This document shows, piece by piece, positions 49,122-60,394 of a DNA stretch of 64,000 nt. The first letter of the stretch is position 1, and each line of letters starts with the position of its first letter. The notes below the pieces were generated by a model. It had not been told where the DNA came from and searched no databases. It worked only from the letters and a program-made list of their open reading frames with translations. Source of the DNA: Callorhinus ursinus (lineage: Eukaryota; Chordata; Mammalia; Carnivora; Otariidae); the NCBI RefSeq assembly GCF_003265705.1, contig NW_020312894.1, positions 923,171 to 987,170 on the forward strand, given 5' to 3'. The position numbers and the translations under genes are program-made.

Positions 49122-50209
49122 CTATAAATTAAGAAGAAAAAAAGACAGTCAGACCACGGGCTCAGTCCCAAAGAGCCACAAGCAGAAGCTAACGGTCTTC
49201 ACCAAGACCTGCCCCAGGCCTCACGGTGGGCACCGGCGGGGCACAGCCCACGGGGGGACCTCCCCCCCAGGAGGGAACCCAGCTCCGCGGGGCAGGTGGT
49301 CCCGGAGACAAACCGCTCCAGGCAACAGGCAGCACCCAGTGTCCACACCCAGCCCTTCGCCCTGCTCTGTCCCCACAGGGGTCGCGGGGAGGGACCGCCC
49401 ACCGCCAGGCTGGGGTCAGCCGCAGGATGACACAACAGGTGCTGGCTGAGGGGAGCCTCTGTCCTCAAGGGACAGGGTTCCATGTGGCCCTCGGGCCGGC
49501 TTCCAGGACGAGGCAGGGAGCAGCGGGCCCAGAGGGTGGGCTTCAAGCCCCCAGTGCCCTGGGGAAAGAGCTGTCTCCTGTTTGCAGGTGTCCCTGATGG
49601 GGGTCGCGGACAACCGGCCTCCAGCCGAGAGGGCAGGTGCCCACCCAACCCCAACCACGGACAAAGCACTGAGAGGAAGTGTGGGCGAGACTAGGCAGGA
49701 AGGCATTCGATGCTCTGTCTGCAGGATGACAGTGCTCTGGAGACCTGGCACAGGACGACGCAGACGCACCAACACCACAGAACCGCACACTCACGGTCGT
49801 GACAATGACAACCTAACACCATGTGCTTTCACCACAGTTCGGTCTCTGCCCTGAGCCCAGATGCACCCCACGACCCAAAGTCGCAGCATCCGTGGCCGGC
49901 TGCCTCTGCCAGGGTCCTGAAACACAAAGTCATGAAGGGAAGGAGCCTGGCTGTGGAAGGACAGCCTGCAGGCCACCGGAGGGGGTCGCTGAGGATGGCC
50001 CGACACAGGCGAGGCCCAGGGTCCAGGCAGGTGTGGGGCCTGCTTGCCGCCAGGACCAAGCTCAGGGGGCCGGCCCAGGGCCAGCACCTCCCCCCCACTC
50101 TCCCAGCAAGCCCCTCAGACCCCACCATCTTCCCTGCAGAGGAGCAAGGAGGAAGCTGCCCCCAAAAGATAAAAACTGGGCAGGCTTGGGCAGAGTGAGC
50201 AACGAGCAC

Positions 50210-50740
50210 ACGGAAAGGTGTAGCGCATCGTCTGCCGGCTGGGACAGACGCCACGGCACACCCACCGGGACTGCTGAAATCAAAAGGGATGACGGTGGTG
50301 TGGGGCGGATGTGGGGGAACGGGAGCCCACAGATGCTGCGGAGACGTCCGGTGGTTCCCGAAAGTGCGGAACAGTCTGCACGTGATCGCGTCGACACGCA
50401 CACAGAATCAGGCACCAGCACTCTCGGGAGGCGCTGGTCGTGGTCGCCAGAAGGTGGAAATGGCCCAAATACCCACCCACGGATGAATGGATGAACAAAG
50501 TGTCGTCTATCCACACAAGGACAATTACCGGACCCTAAAAGGGAACAAAGCCCAGATACCTGCTACAACATGGGTGAGACTCAAAAACACGACGCTCCGT
50601 GAAAGTAGCCAGACACAAAAGGGAAACAACACGTGAGTCCACGTGCAGGACGGCCCCCACAGACAGAAAGCAGAGTGCTCGGGGGCACCAGCTTTCCTTG
50701 GGGGTGGTGGACTGCAGTGGTGGCCGCACAGCTCCCCCGC
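50210..50740 (+). mobile_element. L1 relic, 3' end of ORF2
   Basis: 'gccagaaggtggaaatggcc' (50446), 'ggatgaatggatgaacaaag' (50481), 'acctgctacaacatgggtga' (50559) and 'gtagccagacacaaaaggga' (50606) occur in the order of the L1 ORF2 3' end. CpG content is raised over the family norm. No open frame remains. Confidence 0.8.
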
Positions 50741-51329
50741 GGGGAGCGCCGTGCCTCAGGCAGGAGAGGAGCAGCACCGGCCCTGAGCGGCCATCGGAAG
50801 GGGACCTCCTGTGCCAGGGCCCGGGAGATGCAGCGGGGAACCGGCAGCCCCTGCCCGAGCCCAGCCCAGGCCTGGCGAGCACAAAAGAGCTGAGGGCAGA
50901 GCTGTCCCCTCCGGGGAGGGTGCAGAGGGCACATGAGGGCAACTGCGGCCACCTTTCACAGCCTCGAGACAAAGGAGAAGACCTAGCCGCACGACTCCTG
51001 GGCCAGGACACAGCTCCCGCCGCTGCTCACGAGGACCCGCCCGGGACGGACGAGAGGACGCCAACGCTACTCTTTTTTCTTCATTTCTAACACGATTATA
51101 ATCACTGTACCTTACTTTCATACTTTTAAACTTAGTTTTAAAAGCTTAAACCAGAGACAAACAATGAAAGTGCTCAAGACACAGTGACAACACTTTAAAT
51201 AACCACTGGTCACTATACTCAACAGTAAGAGGGAATGACAAACAGGGAAAACTATTAGTGGATTATATGAAAGCTGCAAGAAAAGCTGCTACAAATAAGC
51301 CAGAAAAAGAGCAACAGTTCCAATGTGCC

Positions 51330-51405
51330 CCCATTGCGTGCACACGCACACACGCCCACATGCGCACACACACACGCACACGCACACACATGCACACACA
51401 CCTGC
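51330..51405 (+). repeat. CA microsatellite
   Basis: (CA)n with interspersed CG and TG steps ('cacacgcacacacgcccaca' type) over about 70 bp. Confidence 0.85.
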
Positions 51406-51577
51406 TCGGGAGCCCGGAGGCCCCAGGGCTGGACAGTGCAGATTACGGAACGTGTCCACTGACACAGGGATCAGCAATGTTGAACAGACCCTTCCGTGAG
51501 GATAGAAACGTGCTATATTTGCATTAGCCAAATTTGTACTTGAAATGTGGTTGGTGTGACTAAAGAGCTGAATTTCT

Positions 51578-51778
51578 TTTTGTTTTCTAAGATTTTTTTT
51601 AAATTTATTTATTTGACAGAGAGACAGCGAGAGCGGGAACACAAGCAGGGGGAGTGGGAGAGGGAGAAGCAGGCTTCCCGCGGAGCAGGGAGCCTGACGC
51701 GGGGCTCGATCCCAGGACCCTGGGATCGTGACCTGAGCCGAAGGCAGACGCTTAACGACTGAGCCACCCAGGCGCCCC
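51578..51778 (-). mobile_element. Can-SINE (tRNA-derived), young copy with 17-bp TSD
   Basis: The minus strand starts ggggcgcctgggtggctcag, keeps a tRNA-like head with A- and B-box-like stretches, a CT-rich middle, and an AAATAAATAAATTT tail (seen as TTTATTTATTT near 51600). A perfect 17-bp target-site duplication, TAAAGAGCTGAATTTCT, stands at 51561-51577 and 51779-51795. Perfect TSD and low divergence mean a fairly recent insertion. Sequence form fits Arctoidea. It is oriented with INPP5A transcription. Confidence 0.97.
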
Positions 51779-52079
51779 TAAAGAGCTGAATTTCTAATAT
51801 TACTTAATTTTAAGCAGTCACATAGAGTTGGTGACCACATTACTGAGCAGCAGCTCTACAGAAAAAGGTCCCTATAATGAAGTAAACGTGATGTTGACAA
51901 CAAACGTGGCGAAGACACAACACACACAAAAGGGGAGAAACGCCACACCTACCCCGCTTACAGCCATCAATACAAACACCCCAAATTAAAGAACGTAACA
52001 GCACATTCAGGATTCACACGCCACAATCGGGTGGACTATTCCACGAATGCACGGAGGGTTCGACATTAGGACAGCTACT

Positions 52080-53818
52080 GATGGAACTGGCAGTCCTGGT
52101 TAGGGTTACAGGTAACTGGAAAGGTCAGTCAGGACTCCAATTACAGCTCGAACCACAAAGGCGTGTGAGTCCCACTCCTGTCCTCACACGGACTTCTCTC
52201 GGGCCTGCCAGAGAGCTGGAGGGCTGGCAAACCACCACCCCAAGTCCAGAGAGACAGGAGAACACAAGACTTGCGGCCCAGACCTGTTCTCCTGGAGGAG
52301 AAGATGCTGGAGCCAAACCCCAGTGGGAAGACACCAATGGTCACTTGATAAACTGCTGCAAGCCGAGTGCAGACGGGTGTGATGAGAAGCTCCTCAGGAC
52401 CACAGTTTCAAGGAGGGTCCCATGTCTGGGTAGGTTTTTACCTGCAGGTGTCTTAGCAGGTACTCCCTGTCTAGATCAGAGAAAGATCCCTGGAGAAAAG
52501 ACCGTCTCCTGGCTCTGGCAGGGGGACGGGAGGAGGAGCCATGGGGAAACACACCCAGGGCGCTCTCCACACCAGAAGCCCACCTTGCTGGGGAAGAGGC
52601 TTTAGCAGCACCTCAGCCCACCCCTGGAAAGGGTGCTTCCCCCCAAGCTGCCTGCCTATCGCATGGAAGGGACAGACGAGGGGGAGCCCCGTGTGGGGGG
52701 CACAGTACAGGGACACGGGCACACCAACGGTCCAGGACTTAGGCACAGACTGTGGAGCACTCCTTTCCCCCACACCAACAGGGCACTGGTGCAGGGACAG
52801 CAGATTCCAGCCCCACAGGGCACGACACAGACCACCGCAGAGGAGTCCTTAGAGAACCCCAAAAATGAACATGAGGACCCCAATACCACAGCTACAGCAC
52901 ACAGTGAACATGGCCCAGAACCTCACCAGATTAACAGAAGGCCTCCTACAACCTCAGCTCCTGTGACCCAACTCTTCAAGTCCAGCTTTCAGCAAGAAAT
53001 TACAAGGCAGACTAAAAGACAAGGGGAAAATAACAGTGTAAAGACAAAATACATTGGAATCAGACCCAGTTATGACCCAGATTCTGGAACCGTCAGAAAG
53101 GGAATTATTCCGAGTAGACTACGGGCTCTGATGGAAATCATGGAGAGCACAAAAGGACAGATGCAGTGCGATGGAAACTCTAAGACAGAATCCAAAAGAA
53201 ATACTAAACATCAAAACCACTGCGACAAAAATGAAGAAAGCCACTGATGGGTTCATAAACACACTGGACATGGAACAACCAGCGAGCCTGAAGACACATC
53301 AACAGAAATCCAAAGCAAAAATGCAGAGAGAAGAACATCCAAGAACCGAGAGACAATCTACCATAATGAGGGCTTCACAAGAAGACAGAAAAGAGTGGAA
53401 CACACTTGTGAGGTACTAACAGCTGAGAATTTTTTCAAAATTAATGACAAACCCAAACCACAGATACAGGAAGCTGGGAAAACACTCAGTGGCATAAATC
53501 CCAGAAAACGTACTTGCGGGCACACAGTATTCAACCTGCAGAACGTCAACAACAAAGAGCGTCTGTGATGAAGGAAGAAACAGGTGTGTACCTAATCCAC
53601 AAGGAACTGGGACAGGAGTTCTAGAACCTTCTGGACAGCCATGCAAGCAAGAAGAGAGTCACGAGAGATGAGAAGGAAGACCACCAACCCAGGATTCTGC
53701 ATCCAGCAAAATTATCTCCCCAAAGTTAAGAAGAAATAAAGATGTTCTCAGACAAAACTGAGGAAATTCATCACCAGGAGACCTGCCCTAAAAGTAATGT
53801 TTTAAAAAGTTCTTCAGG
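52080..53818 (+). mobile_element. L1M/HAL1-like relic, 5' region and ORF1 (first part)
   Basis: The left part resembles an L1M 5' end ('gataaactgctgcaagc' at 52348; 'ccctggagaaaagaccgtct' at 52489). The right part follows ORF1: 'gctgagaattttttcaaaat' (53422), 'ccacagatacaggaagctgg' (53457), 'attctgcatccagcaaaatt' (53694) and 'gaggaaattcatcaccagga' (53760). A frame of 204 codons (52633-53247) in this region is a relic, not an intact ORF1. A Can-SINE splits the element at 53819. Confidence 0.75.
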
Positions 53819-53992
53819 GGCGCCTGGGTGGTTCAGTTGGCTAAATGACTGCCGTCGGCTCAGGTCATGATCCTGGGGTCCCAGGACTGAGTCCCACATC
53901 GGGCTCCCTGCTCAGCGGGAGCTCCCCCCCCCCATGCTCTCTCTCTCTCTCTCTCTCATTCTTTCTCTCCCAAATAAATAAAATCTTAAAAA
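53819..53992 (+). mobile_element. Can-SINE (tRNA-derived) inserted in L1 relic
   Basis: It begins GGCGCCTGGGTGGTTCAGTT, continues 'ggctcaggtcatgatcctgg', then a (CT)n block (about 53936-53957) and an AAATAAATAAAATC tail. A 15-bp target-site duplication AAAAAGTTCTTCAGG lies at 53804-53818 and 53993-54007. It is more diverged than the 51.6-kb copy. Confidence 0.95.
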
Positions 53993-54000
53993 AAAAAGTT

Positions 54001-54110
54001 CTTCAGGGAGAAGGAAAATTTATAGGTAAAAACTGCAGATTTGCACAAAGAAACACGGAGAAGTAGTAAATCAAAGTTCTCCAATAAAAGTCTGCAAAAC
54101 CATTAATGAC
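54001..54110 (+). mobile_element. L1M/HAL1-like relic (continuation after SINE)
   Basis: After the SINE the sequence resumes 'cttcagggagaaggaaaatt', the usual continuation of the ORF1 end ('gttcttcaggctgaaggaaaat'). It fades into unique sequence by about 54110. Confidence 0.65.
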
Positions 54111-54239
54111 CCAGTTTCAGTGAACCGGGAAGTGGCTGTCAATTACCGTGGCGTCTGCACGCGCCCCACCCTATGTGCACAGAGAACCCCTCCCCCGGAA
54201 TGTGGGCGCCTGTGAAAATGATAAGGTGTCACTGCCCCG

Positions 54240-54620
54240 ATCAGGTGACATCAGTGGCAAAGGTAATTAAAGCCCAAGATGAGCTGATCTTAAGCTAACC
54301 AAATGGGGCGTTGTCCTGGGTCGGTCTGGCCTTCTCGGACATCGGGGGGGGGCACGCTACAGGAGGCTCTAAAGGTCGCGAATGGGGAGCAGAGGACTTT
54401 TACTCTGCTGTGGCCTGCAGAAGCAGCCTGCCCAGCGTCCCACCGCAGCAAGGAAATGACTTGTGCCAAAGTCGGGGGAGCTCAGGAGCACATCTTGCTC
54501 CCGATGAGATTGCAGCCAGGAGGGCCCAGACGTCCCCCCACAGAAACGAGAGAGACACGGTGCTTGTGCCGAATCACTGAGCTTGCGGGACTCTGCCGCA
54601 CAGTGCAGAAAACTAACACA
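54240..54620 (+). repeat. Possible old interspersed repeat of unassigned family
   Basis: 'gatgagattgcagccaggag' (54499) followed by 'cacagaaacgagagagac' (54539) and 'gcagaaaactaacaca' (54604) resembles the end of a dispersed mammalian repeat that reads '...cacagaaactgtgagataataaa... gaaaactaataca'. I cannot name the family with confidence. Confidence 0.4.
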
Positions 54621-57443
54621 CGTCCTCCGCATTATAAATAGGTGTGGGATATGGGCACGACGAAATAAAACAAATGTCACTCTACATGCTTCAGCATTCA
54701 GCTGTTGCTGCGGTGTAAGGTCTACGGCGAGGCGCTAATTCAAAAGCGTGCCCTCATTGTGACCCCGCCGTCTGGCGACAGGCTGCTGAAGGTCCGAGTG
54801 ACCCTGGTCCCTGAGAGCTACCGTGTGGCTAGTCTGTCTGCTGACCCGCCCGCCTCAAACACCTGCCTTTACCAAGTAAGTATTTCCCTCACGTACTCAA
54901 ATAAATGGCTCTCAACATTTCCTTAATTCACTGGTTTTCTGGTGTTTTTTTAACTCAACAATAGATTTGGGTTTATATTTATCCTTCTTGCGTTACTTCA
55001 GTTTAGGACACAGTTGTAGGATGTCTTTCTGATGAAATGTCTACTTTTATTATTTCTTGTTCAGGAGCAGCGGCTTTGCACGTCACAGAACATGTGTTAG
55101 GCACACACACTTGCGCCTTGCCCTGGAGCCCGTCCCTGCCCCGTGGGGAAACGCCGGGCGCACCTGCCAAGCTCAAAAACGGGGCGAAGACCCTACAGCG
55201 TGGGGACGAGAGCGCGAACGGCGAGAGGGCTCACCACCGGGAAGCTGCAGGAGATGTGACAGCACGTGGGAAGCACAAGGTCAGTGACAAAACTAAAAGA
55301 ACCATAAAAGAATTTAGGAAAAAGAGCAGGATGTAAGATTACGATACGGCATTGACAGCTGTCATAAACAGGAACCACCACCAAATGCTGAGAAAGAAAA
55401 TCCCATTTACACCAGCGACAGTAAACAAAGATAAAAGTCAGGAGTACATTTTTAAGTGTGGAAATTCTGCCCAAGAAACTGAGCAGGACCGCTCTGGCAG
55501 AGGCAACCCTGGGCCGAGTCTGAGGGACGACCCCCTGTCCCTCAGGGACGACGGCCCCGCGCCACGCACCGCTGGGCACAGGCTGCCCTGCACACCGGCC
55601 GGCGAGGCCCCACGGCCCAAACTCCGCACGCCGACTCCAAAGTTCACAGGGCCCAACTATGACTCAGAGTCCAAACACCATTGCTAAGGAGGACAACACA
55701 TTCTGCCGCAGTTGGGGCCATGCGCAGAACGGAAGGACAGATGTCAGATGGACTGAGAACACGTGCCCAGTCAGCCATACACGAAGAGCTGATCTTCCTA
55801 ATACTGAAGAAGTCTTAAAAGATGTGATACAAAAATGAGCAAGAGACCCAAACAGAGGAATCCAGAAAAGATCTCCAAGTTTGCTGACCTGTTTGAGAAG
55901 ATGTTCACCTTCTTTCCAGACCAGAGCCTGCCAGCCGGGCGTCCCGGGCGGAGCAGGGAGCGCTGGCACTCCCCATGGTGTCCTTGCCCAGCACGCCTGG
56001 CCCACACCCAGCAGGACACACACGCTCCGATGGAGGAGCACCCTAGAGGCAAGTGGTCTCAGCGCACCACTGAGTCAGCGCCTAGAAGCACACACCAAAG
56101 AACCATGATCTCCAGCTCAGCTGTGCCCCCGAATACGTGCTGGAGAAAAGCAAAATTTGGTGACAGAGGCCCTTGGAGGCAACTGGGTGCCGTGCCTGCA
56201 GAAGGAACGCAGACCCCTTTGTTTCCAGGAGAAACGGCCCCAGTGAGAGGGGCACGTGCTTGGATGGGAAACCGTCCCACTTTGTGACATCTTTACAACC
56301 ATCATGATGCTCGCAATTACCTCCTAAGGGCCCCCCTCCCCTGCCACTGGCCCTGCCCCGGGAGGCCCTGGGCAGGATGCAAGCAGGGAGCAGAGGGCAG
56401 CCCGGGGGTGTGGCCCCAGGTCCCCGGCAACAGCCTGGCCTCTCAGCAAACACACTGCTGTTCACCCGTCTCTGCATCCTGCAGGGGCCATCCCGACAGA
56501 CGCTGCGGCAGTCGCCCCCCAAGGGTGGTAGCGTGGCCAGCCTGGAGAACAGCACTGGTCCTGCGGGCTCACCCCGCCCACACTGGCCAGCAGTCCCAGA
56601 GTCCGAGCCACTGCACATCCTGGCGTCCCTCCGGCTAAAGTCAGCCCCGCTGGCTGCCTGCACACCCAGGCTCTCCACCGCCAGTCCCAGCTGCAACCCC
56701 AGCTGCAACCCCCTGCCCCGAGTGCTCCCCGGTCCTTCCCCCGTGACCCCAGTCATCTTCGGACCAGGTACAGGGAAGGCTCTCAGCTCAGAGTGCAGCA
56801 CAGCAAACCTGGCAGGCATAGGGGGCCCCGGGATCCAAACCCCGGCTCCCCTCACAGGGGGCAAGGCCCGGCCCCTCCAGCCCAGGGCGCTGGCAGGAAT
56901 GGAGATGCACAGCACGTGCACCCAGCTCCGGGAGCCCCCGCCCCACAGCTCGCCTTCCCGGCGACAAGCACCAGAGGTCCCTGAGCCCACACAATGCCTG
57001 TCAGCCACCCCAGGAGTCTCCAAACCTCAAAGGCCTTTCTCAATTCAGAGATCCTGCAAAGTGAAAAATATACTTCTCAGAATCCATGAAATGAGGCAAA
57101 AATGTACATGTTCAAATCCATGAAACACAAGGAAAATGTCCTTCTTAACACCCAGAAGTAGAGTACACGCGCACATTACTGCAGAACGTGTGGTGCGCGG
57201 GGCACTGAGAGAAGTGCATGGTGGCCCGTGTGCTGTCCATCCCCCCTCGGACTTGGGTCTCAGCCCTCGGGGAGGCTGCAGGTGCGCCGACGCGGACGGC
57301 GAGGCGACACGCTCCCCCACCCCATGACACCACAGGTGCACCTGTCTGCCCAGGGAGGGCAGGGAGCGCCAACCCTGTCCAGTCTTGGCCGTACTCTCCC
57401 GGCTGAGACCAGTCTGTAAAGAAGGGACACAGGGACCCCTCCC

Positions 57444-57482
57444 CCATCTCTCTCTCTCTCTGTGTCTCTCTGTCTCTCTCTT
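57444..57482 (+). repeat. CT-rich microsatellite
   Basis: Short (CT)n with GT interruptions ('ctctctctctctgtgtctct' type). Confidence 0.85.
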
Positions 57483-58199
57483 GCTCATGTCCTCACTGCC
57501 TGACCCCTGTAGGCAGCAAACACAGCAGGTGCTCATGCGCACACTGACTAAGCCCAGATGTATCGCTAAACCTGTAGACACATCTGAAAGGAGGACCTCC
57601 CTAGGAAGGAAGCCAAGGCCTGGGCTGCGCGGAAAGCAGAAGCAACCATCACAGGAGGGAGCGCCCCTCCCACTGTGAGGCCAGGGGATGGACAGGGAGC
57701 AGCCCCCTGCAGGGCTCACCTGGGGCGGAGGGCAGGGCCATCGGGACAGACCTTCCAGGGAAAGGATGAGCACAGCAGCAGGACACTGGGAAGCTCGCCC
57801 CATTCGGAGCTCCGCGCCCACCTCCTGAACCCCGTCCAGCGGGTGGTGTCCATACTGCCGGCCGGCTCGTGTGGCTCTGGCACGGTTACTCCAGCAGGAC
57901 TGGGCTCAGGGCAGGCGAGAGCTCAAAGCCGCCTTGACCCGTGGCAGTCCTGCAGGCAGCATCTCCCACCAGCTAGCATGAACCTGGCCAGTGGTGGCCA
58001 CAGCACCAGTGTCCCCAGACTGCGTATGCCAGCCCAGAAACTCAGTTTTCTCAAATACTTCCTTAAAACTTTCCAATACGAGTCATTTAAGACAAACAGG
58101 GCTCCTGAAGCCTGTGCACACAGCGGGCCACGGCCTCCCGGGGACGCACCCATGGGGTGGGCTCTGGTCCACACTGCCCGATTCCCCGGGAAATCCTGC

Positions 58200-58315
58200 C
58201 CCACGCCACACGCTTATCCCTGAAGAAAACCGTTTCCTTTCACAAGAAAGGAAATCTTGTCTATGCATTCATAAATACCCTGAGGCTAAAAATAGTTTGG
58301 TAAAAGGAAGCAACG
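58200..58315. promoter_or_regulatory. Candidate non-coding element with perfect 9-bp hairpin
   Basis: This AT-richer block has an inverted repeat TTTCCTTTC / GAAAGGAAA (58233-58241 and 58246-58254) around an ACAA loop, followed by 'tatgcattcataaata'. It has no frame and no recognisable repeat. The hairpin could act at DNA or RNA level, or be chance in a purine/pyrimidine-biased segment. Confidence 0.35.
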
Positions 58316-58649
58316 GTGGGCCTTCCCCCAGTGAGGAGTGCACACAGCGCGGGGCGGGGCGGTTAGGGACGTCCTGGAGAGGAGCAAGGACAAGGGCCGC
58401 CCGTGGCCTGCACGCAGCAGGGCCCAAGCCTCCTCTCGGGACACGGTTCCTTCCACTAAGGCTGACCGAGCAGGAGCGTCCACAGGAAAGTGGGATGGAA
58501 ACAGCAAGAGGTGTTCCCGTGGAGGACAGCTCAGAAATACTCCCTCTCCAAGGAAACAACAGCCAGCTCGAGTCTCTGCGAGTCATGCTGAGCTGCTCAC
58601 AAACACGTGTGCCCTCGAACCTTACTCCACTGGGAGCAAGAGCTTGATG

Positions 58650-58795
58650 GATTTTACCACAAAATAAACATTTCCCCTCAAGGGTGGCCTGGAACATAAT
58701 ATATTCAAAATGACAACTCTCAGTCACTCAGGATCAAATTTTAAGAAATAAAGCAGGTTTAACTTGGAATAATGGTCTATACAAACTGAAAGGAC
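58650..58795. promoter_or_regulatory. Candidate non-coding element in intron 1
   Basis: This AT-rich non-repetitive block contains 'cataatatattcaaaatgac' and 'caaattttaagaaataaagc'. It has a sharp composition change against GC-rich flanks and no frame. Confidence 0.35.
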
Positions 58796-60394
58796 CTGCC
58801 TCGTGGGCACCTGCCATGCAGGCCAGCCATCGGGGCTGAGACCATTTCTCAGCAGGGACGTGCCCCGCTGGGCCTGCCCACCAGATGCAGAACAAGAGGG
58901 CCAGCGGGAGACCGTGAGGCAGCGTGACACGTCAGCATGGGAACGTGCCTGGCCCTGGCCCCAGCACGCCCGCCCGTGGACGAGGGCTCCCCTCCCCCGC
59001 CACACTCCTCCCCTATCGGGACTCCGGTCGGAATGCCCCGCAGGTGGGCGCTGAGGAGGGGTGGGGCCCTCGCCCCACAGTCCGCACCCCTCCGCCAGGC
59101 CCTGGTCCTGCTGCCCCCACACCGGGGCCTCGGCAGGCAGAGGACTCAGACACCGACCTCCACCACCCTCCCCGTCCCTCCTCTACCACCAGCAGCCCAC
59201 GTACCACGTTGTTCGAGTGGCTTCTGTGTTCTCTTTTCCAACTAGGATTACAAAGACCAAGAAGTGAAGAACGTTAAGGTGCCCACGGCCCCCCTGATGT
59301 CACACCTGCAGGCTGAAGGCAAACCTGTGTGAGGCCACGGAGCGGGGCGGGGCTGGGGAGGGAAAAGGGGTAAAGCTGGGCACACCCCGGGTTTGCAGAT
59401 GGTGAAATCTGAACCTCCAAGTTCAAGCTGCGCATGTGTGTTTGGAAACACGAGAGGAGAGCACGGGTGGGGAGGGTCTGGCGGCGTCCGGCGGGGACAA
59501 GCATCTCTCCGGCCAGTCCGCAAGGACACGGCTTTTCAACGGTGAACCAGACTCACTGCAGACATTGTGGGAAATTCAGCACCCGAAGCAGAAGGTACAG
59601 TTACAGCCTCCAATGCCGTCAGTGGGGTTCCCGTGCCCCGTCGCCAACCCCCCATCGACTATGCGGTCACCGTCACCTGCCCTGCAGCACGTCAGTCAGA
59701 CAGCCTGCAAAGCGCCCCATGACAAGTTACAGAGCCGGGGGCACCACACCCCCACGTCCCCCACGAGCAGGTGAGCGCAGCAGCCCAGCAGTGGACCAGG
59801 AGCCCCGCATGCGCTCCTCACAAAAAGCAGTAACTGAGAGTCAGAAATGCTGCTTCTTCCCATGGAGGGTCGAGAAGGCGGAACACAGGCTCTCGGCGCT
59901 CTTTCCTCTGCCCAGTTCCCAAATGCCATGGTCGATTCTGACTCGCTACATGACAGGGTTTCCACACTCCCATATGTCATCATTCACCCACACACAGAAG
60001 TGTGGGTTTCAGGTTCACGTGGCCCGTTCCCTACTGTGATCCCCATGGAAGGACGCAGTCCCCCAGGGCCGTGAAGAGGGGGCCACAGCGCCGCCTCCCC
60101 GTCTCCCCACTCACGCAGCTGGGGAGAGGTGTCCTCAAAGACAGAGCCAAACTCCATGCAGGTCTTGGTGGGTAAACATCAGCTGTGGAGGGGACAAGAA
60201 TTCCCAGGAGGAAAAAAATGACATAAATGCAGAGTTCGGGGGAGAACAGCAGTGTGGTATCTGAAGAACACGGACACAGCCCAAGGTGCATGAAAAAGTG
60301 ACAGAGAGACATGTCCCCACTCAGGTCAGAGCCAGGTGCCCAAGTGAGTGCCCCTCCTGACCGCACGGGGGGGTTGGGGGCGGGTCACAGGCTG

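Noticed and set aside
51578..51778. tRNA gene suggested by A/B-box-like sequence
   Set aside because: The tRNA-like head belongs to the Can-SINE, with poly-A-type tail and target-site duplication; it cannot form a full cloverleaf as read.
56082..57023. 313-codon open frame on the minus strand
   Set aside because: Gly/Arg/Pro-rich translation in GC-rich intron 1 with no family signature; a 248-codon frame overlaps on the other strand.
58900..59130. GC-rich segment considered as INPP5A exon 1/promoter CpG island
   Set aside because: It encodes no part of the expected N-terminal peptide on the minus strand and has no donor in the right phase.
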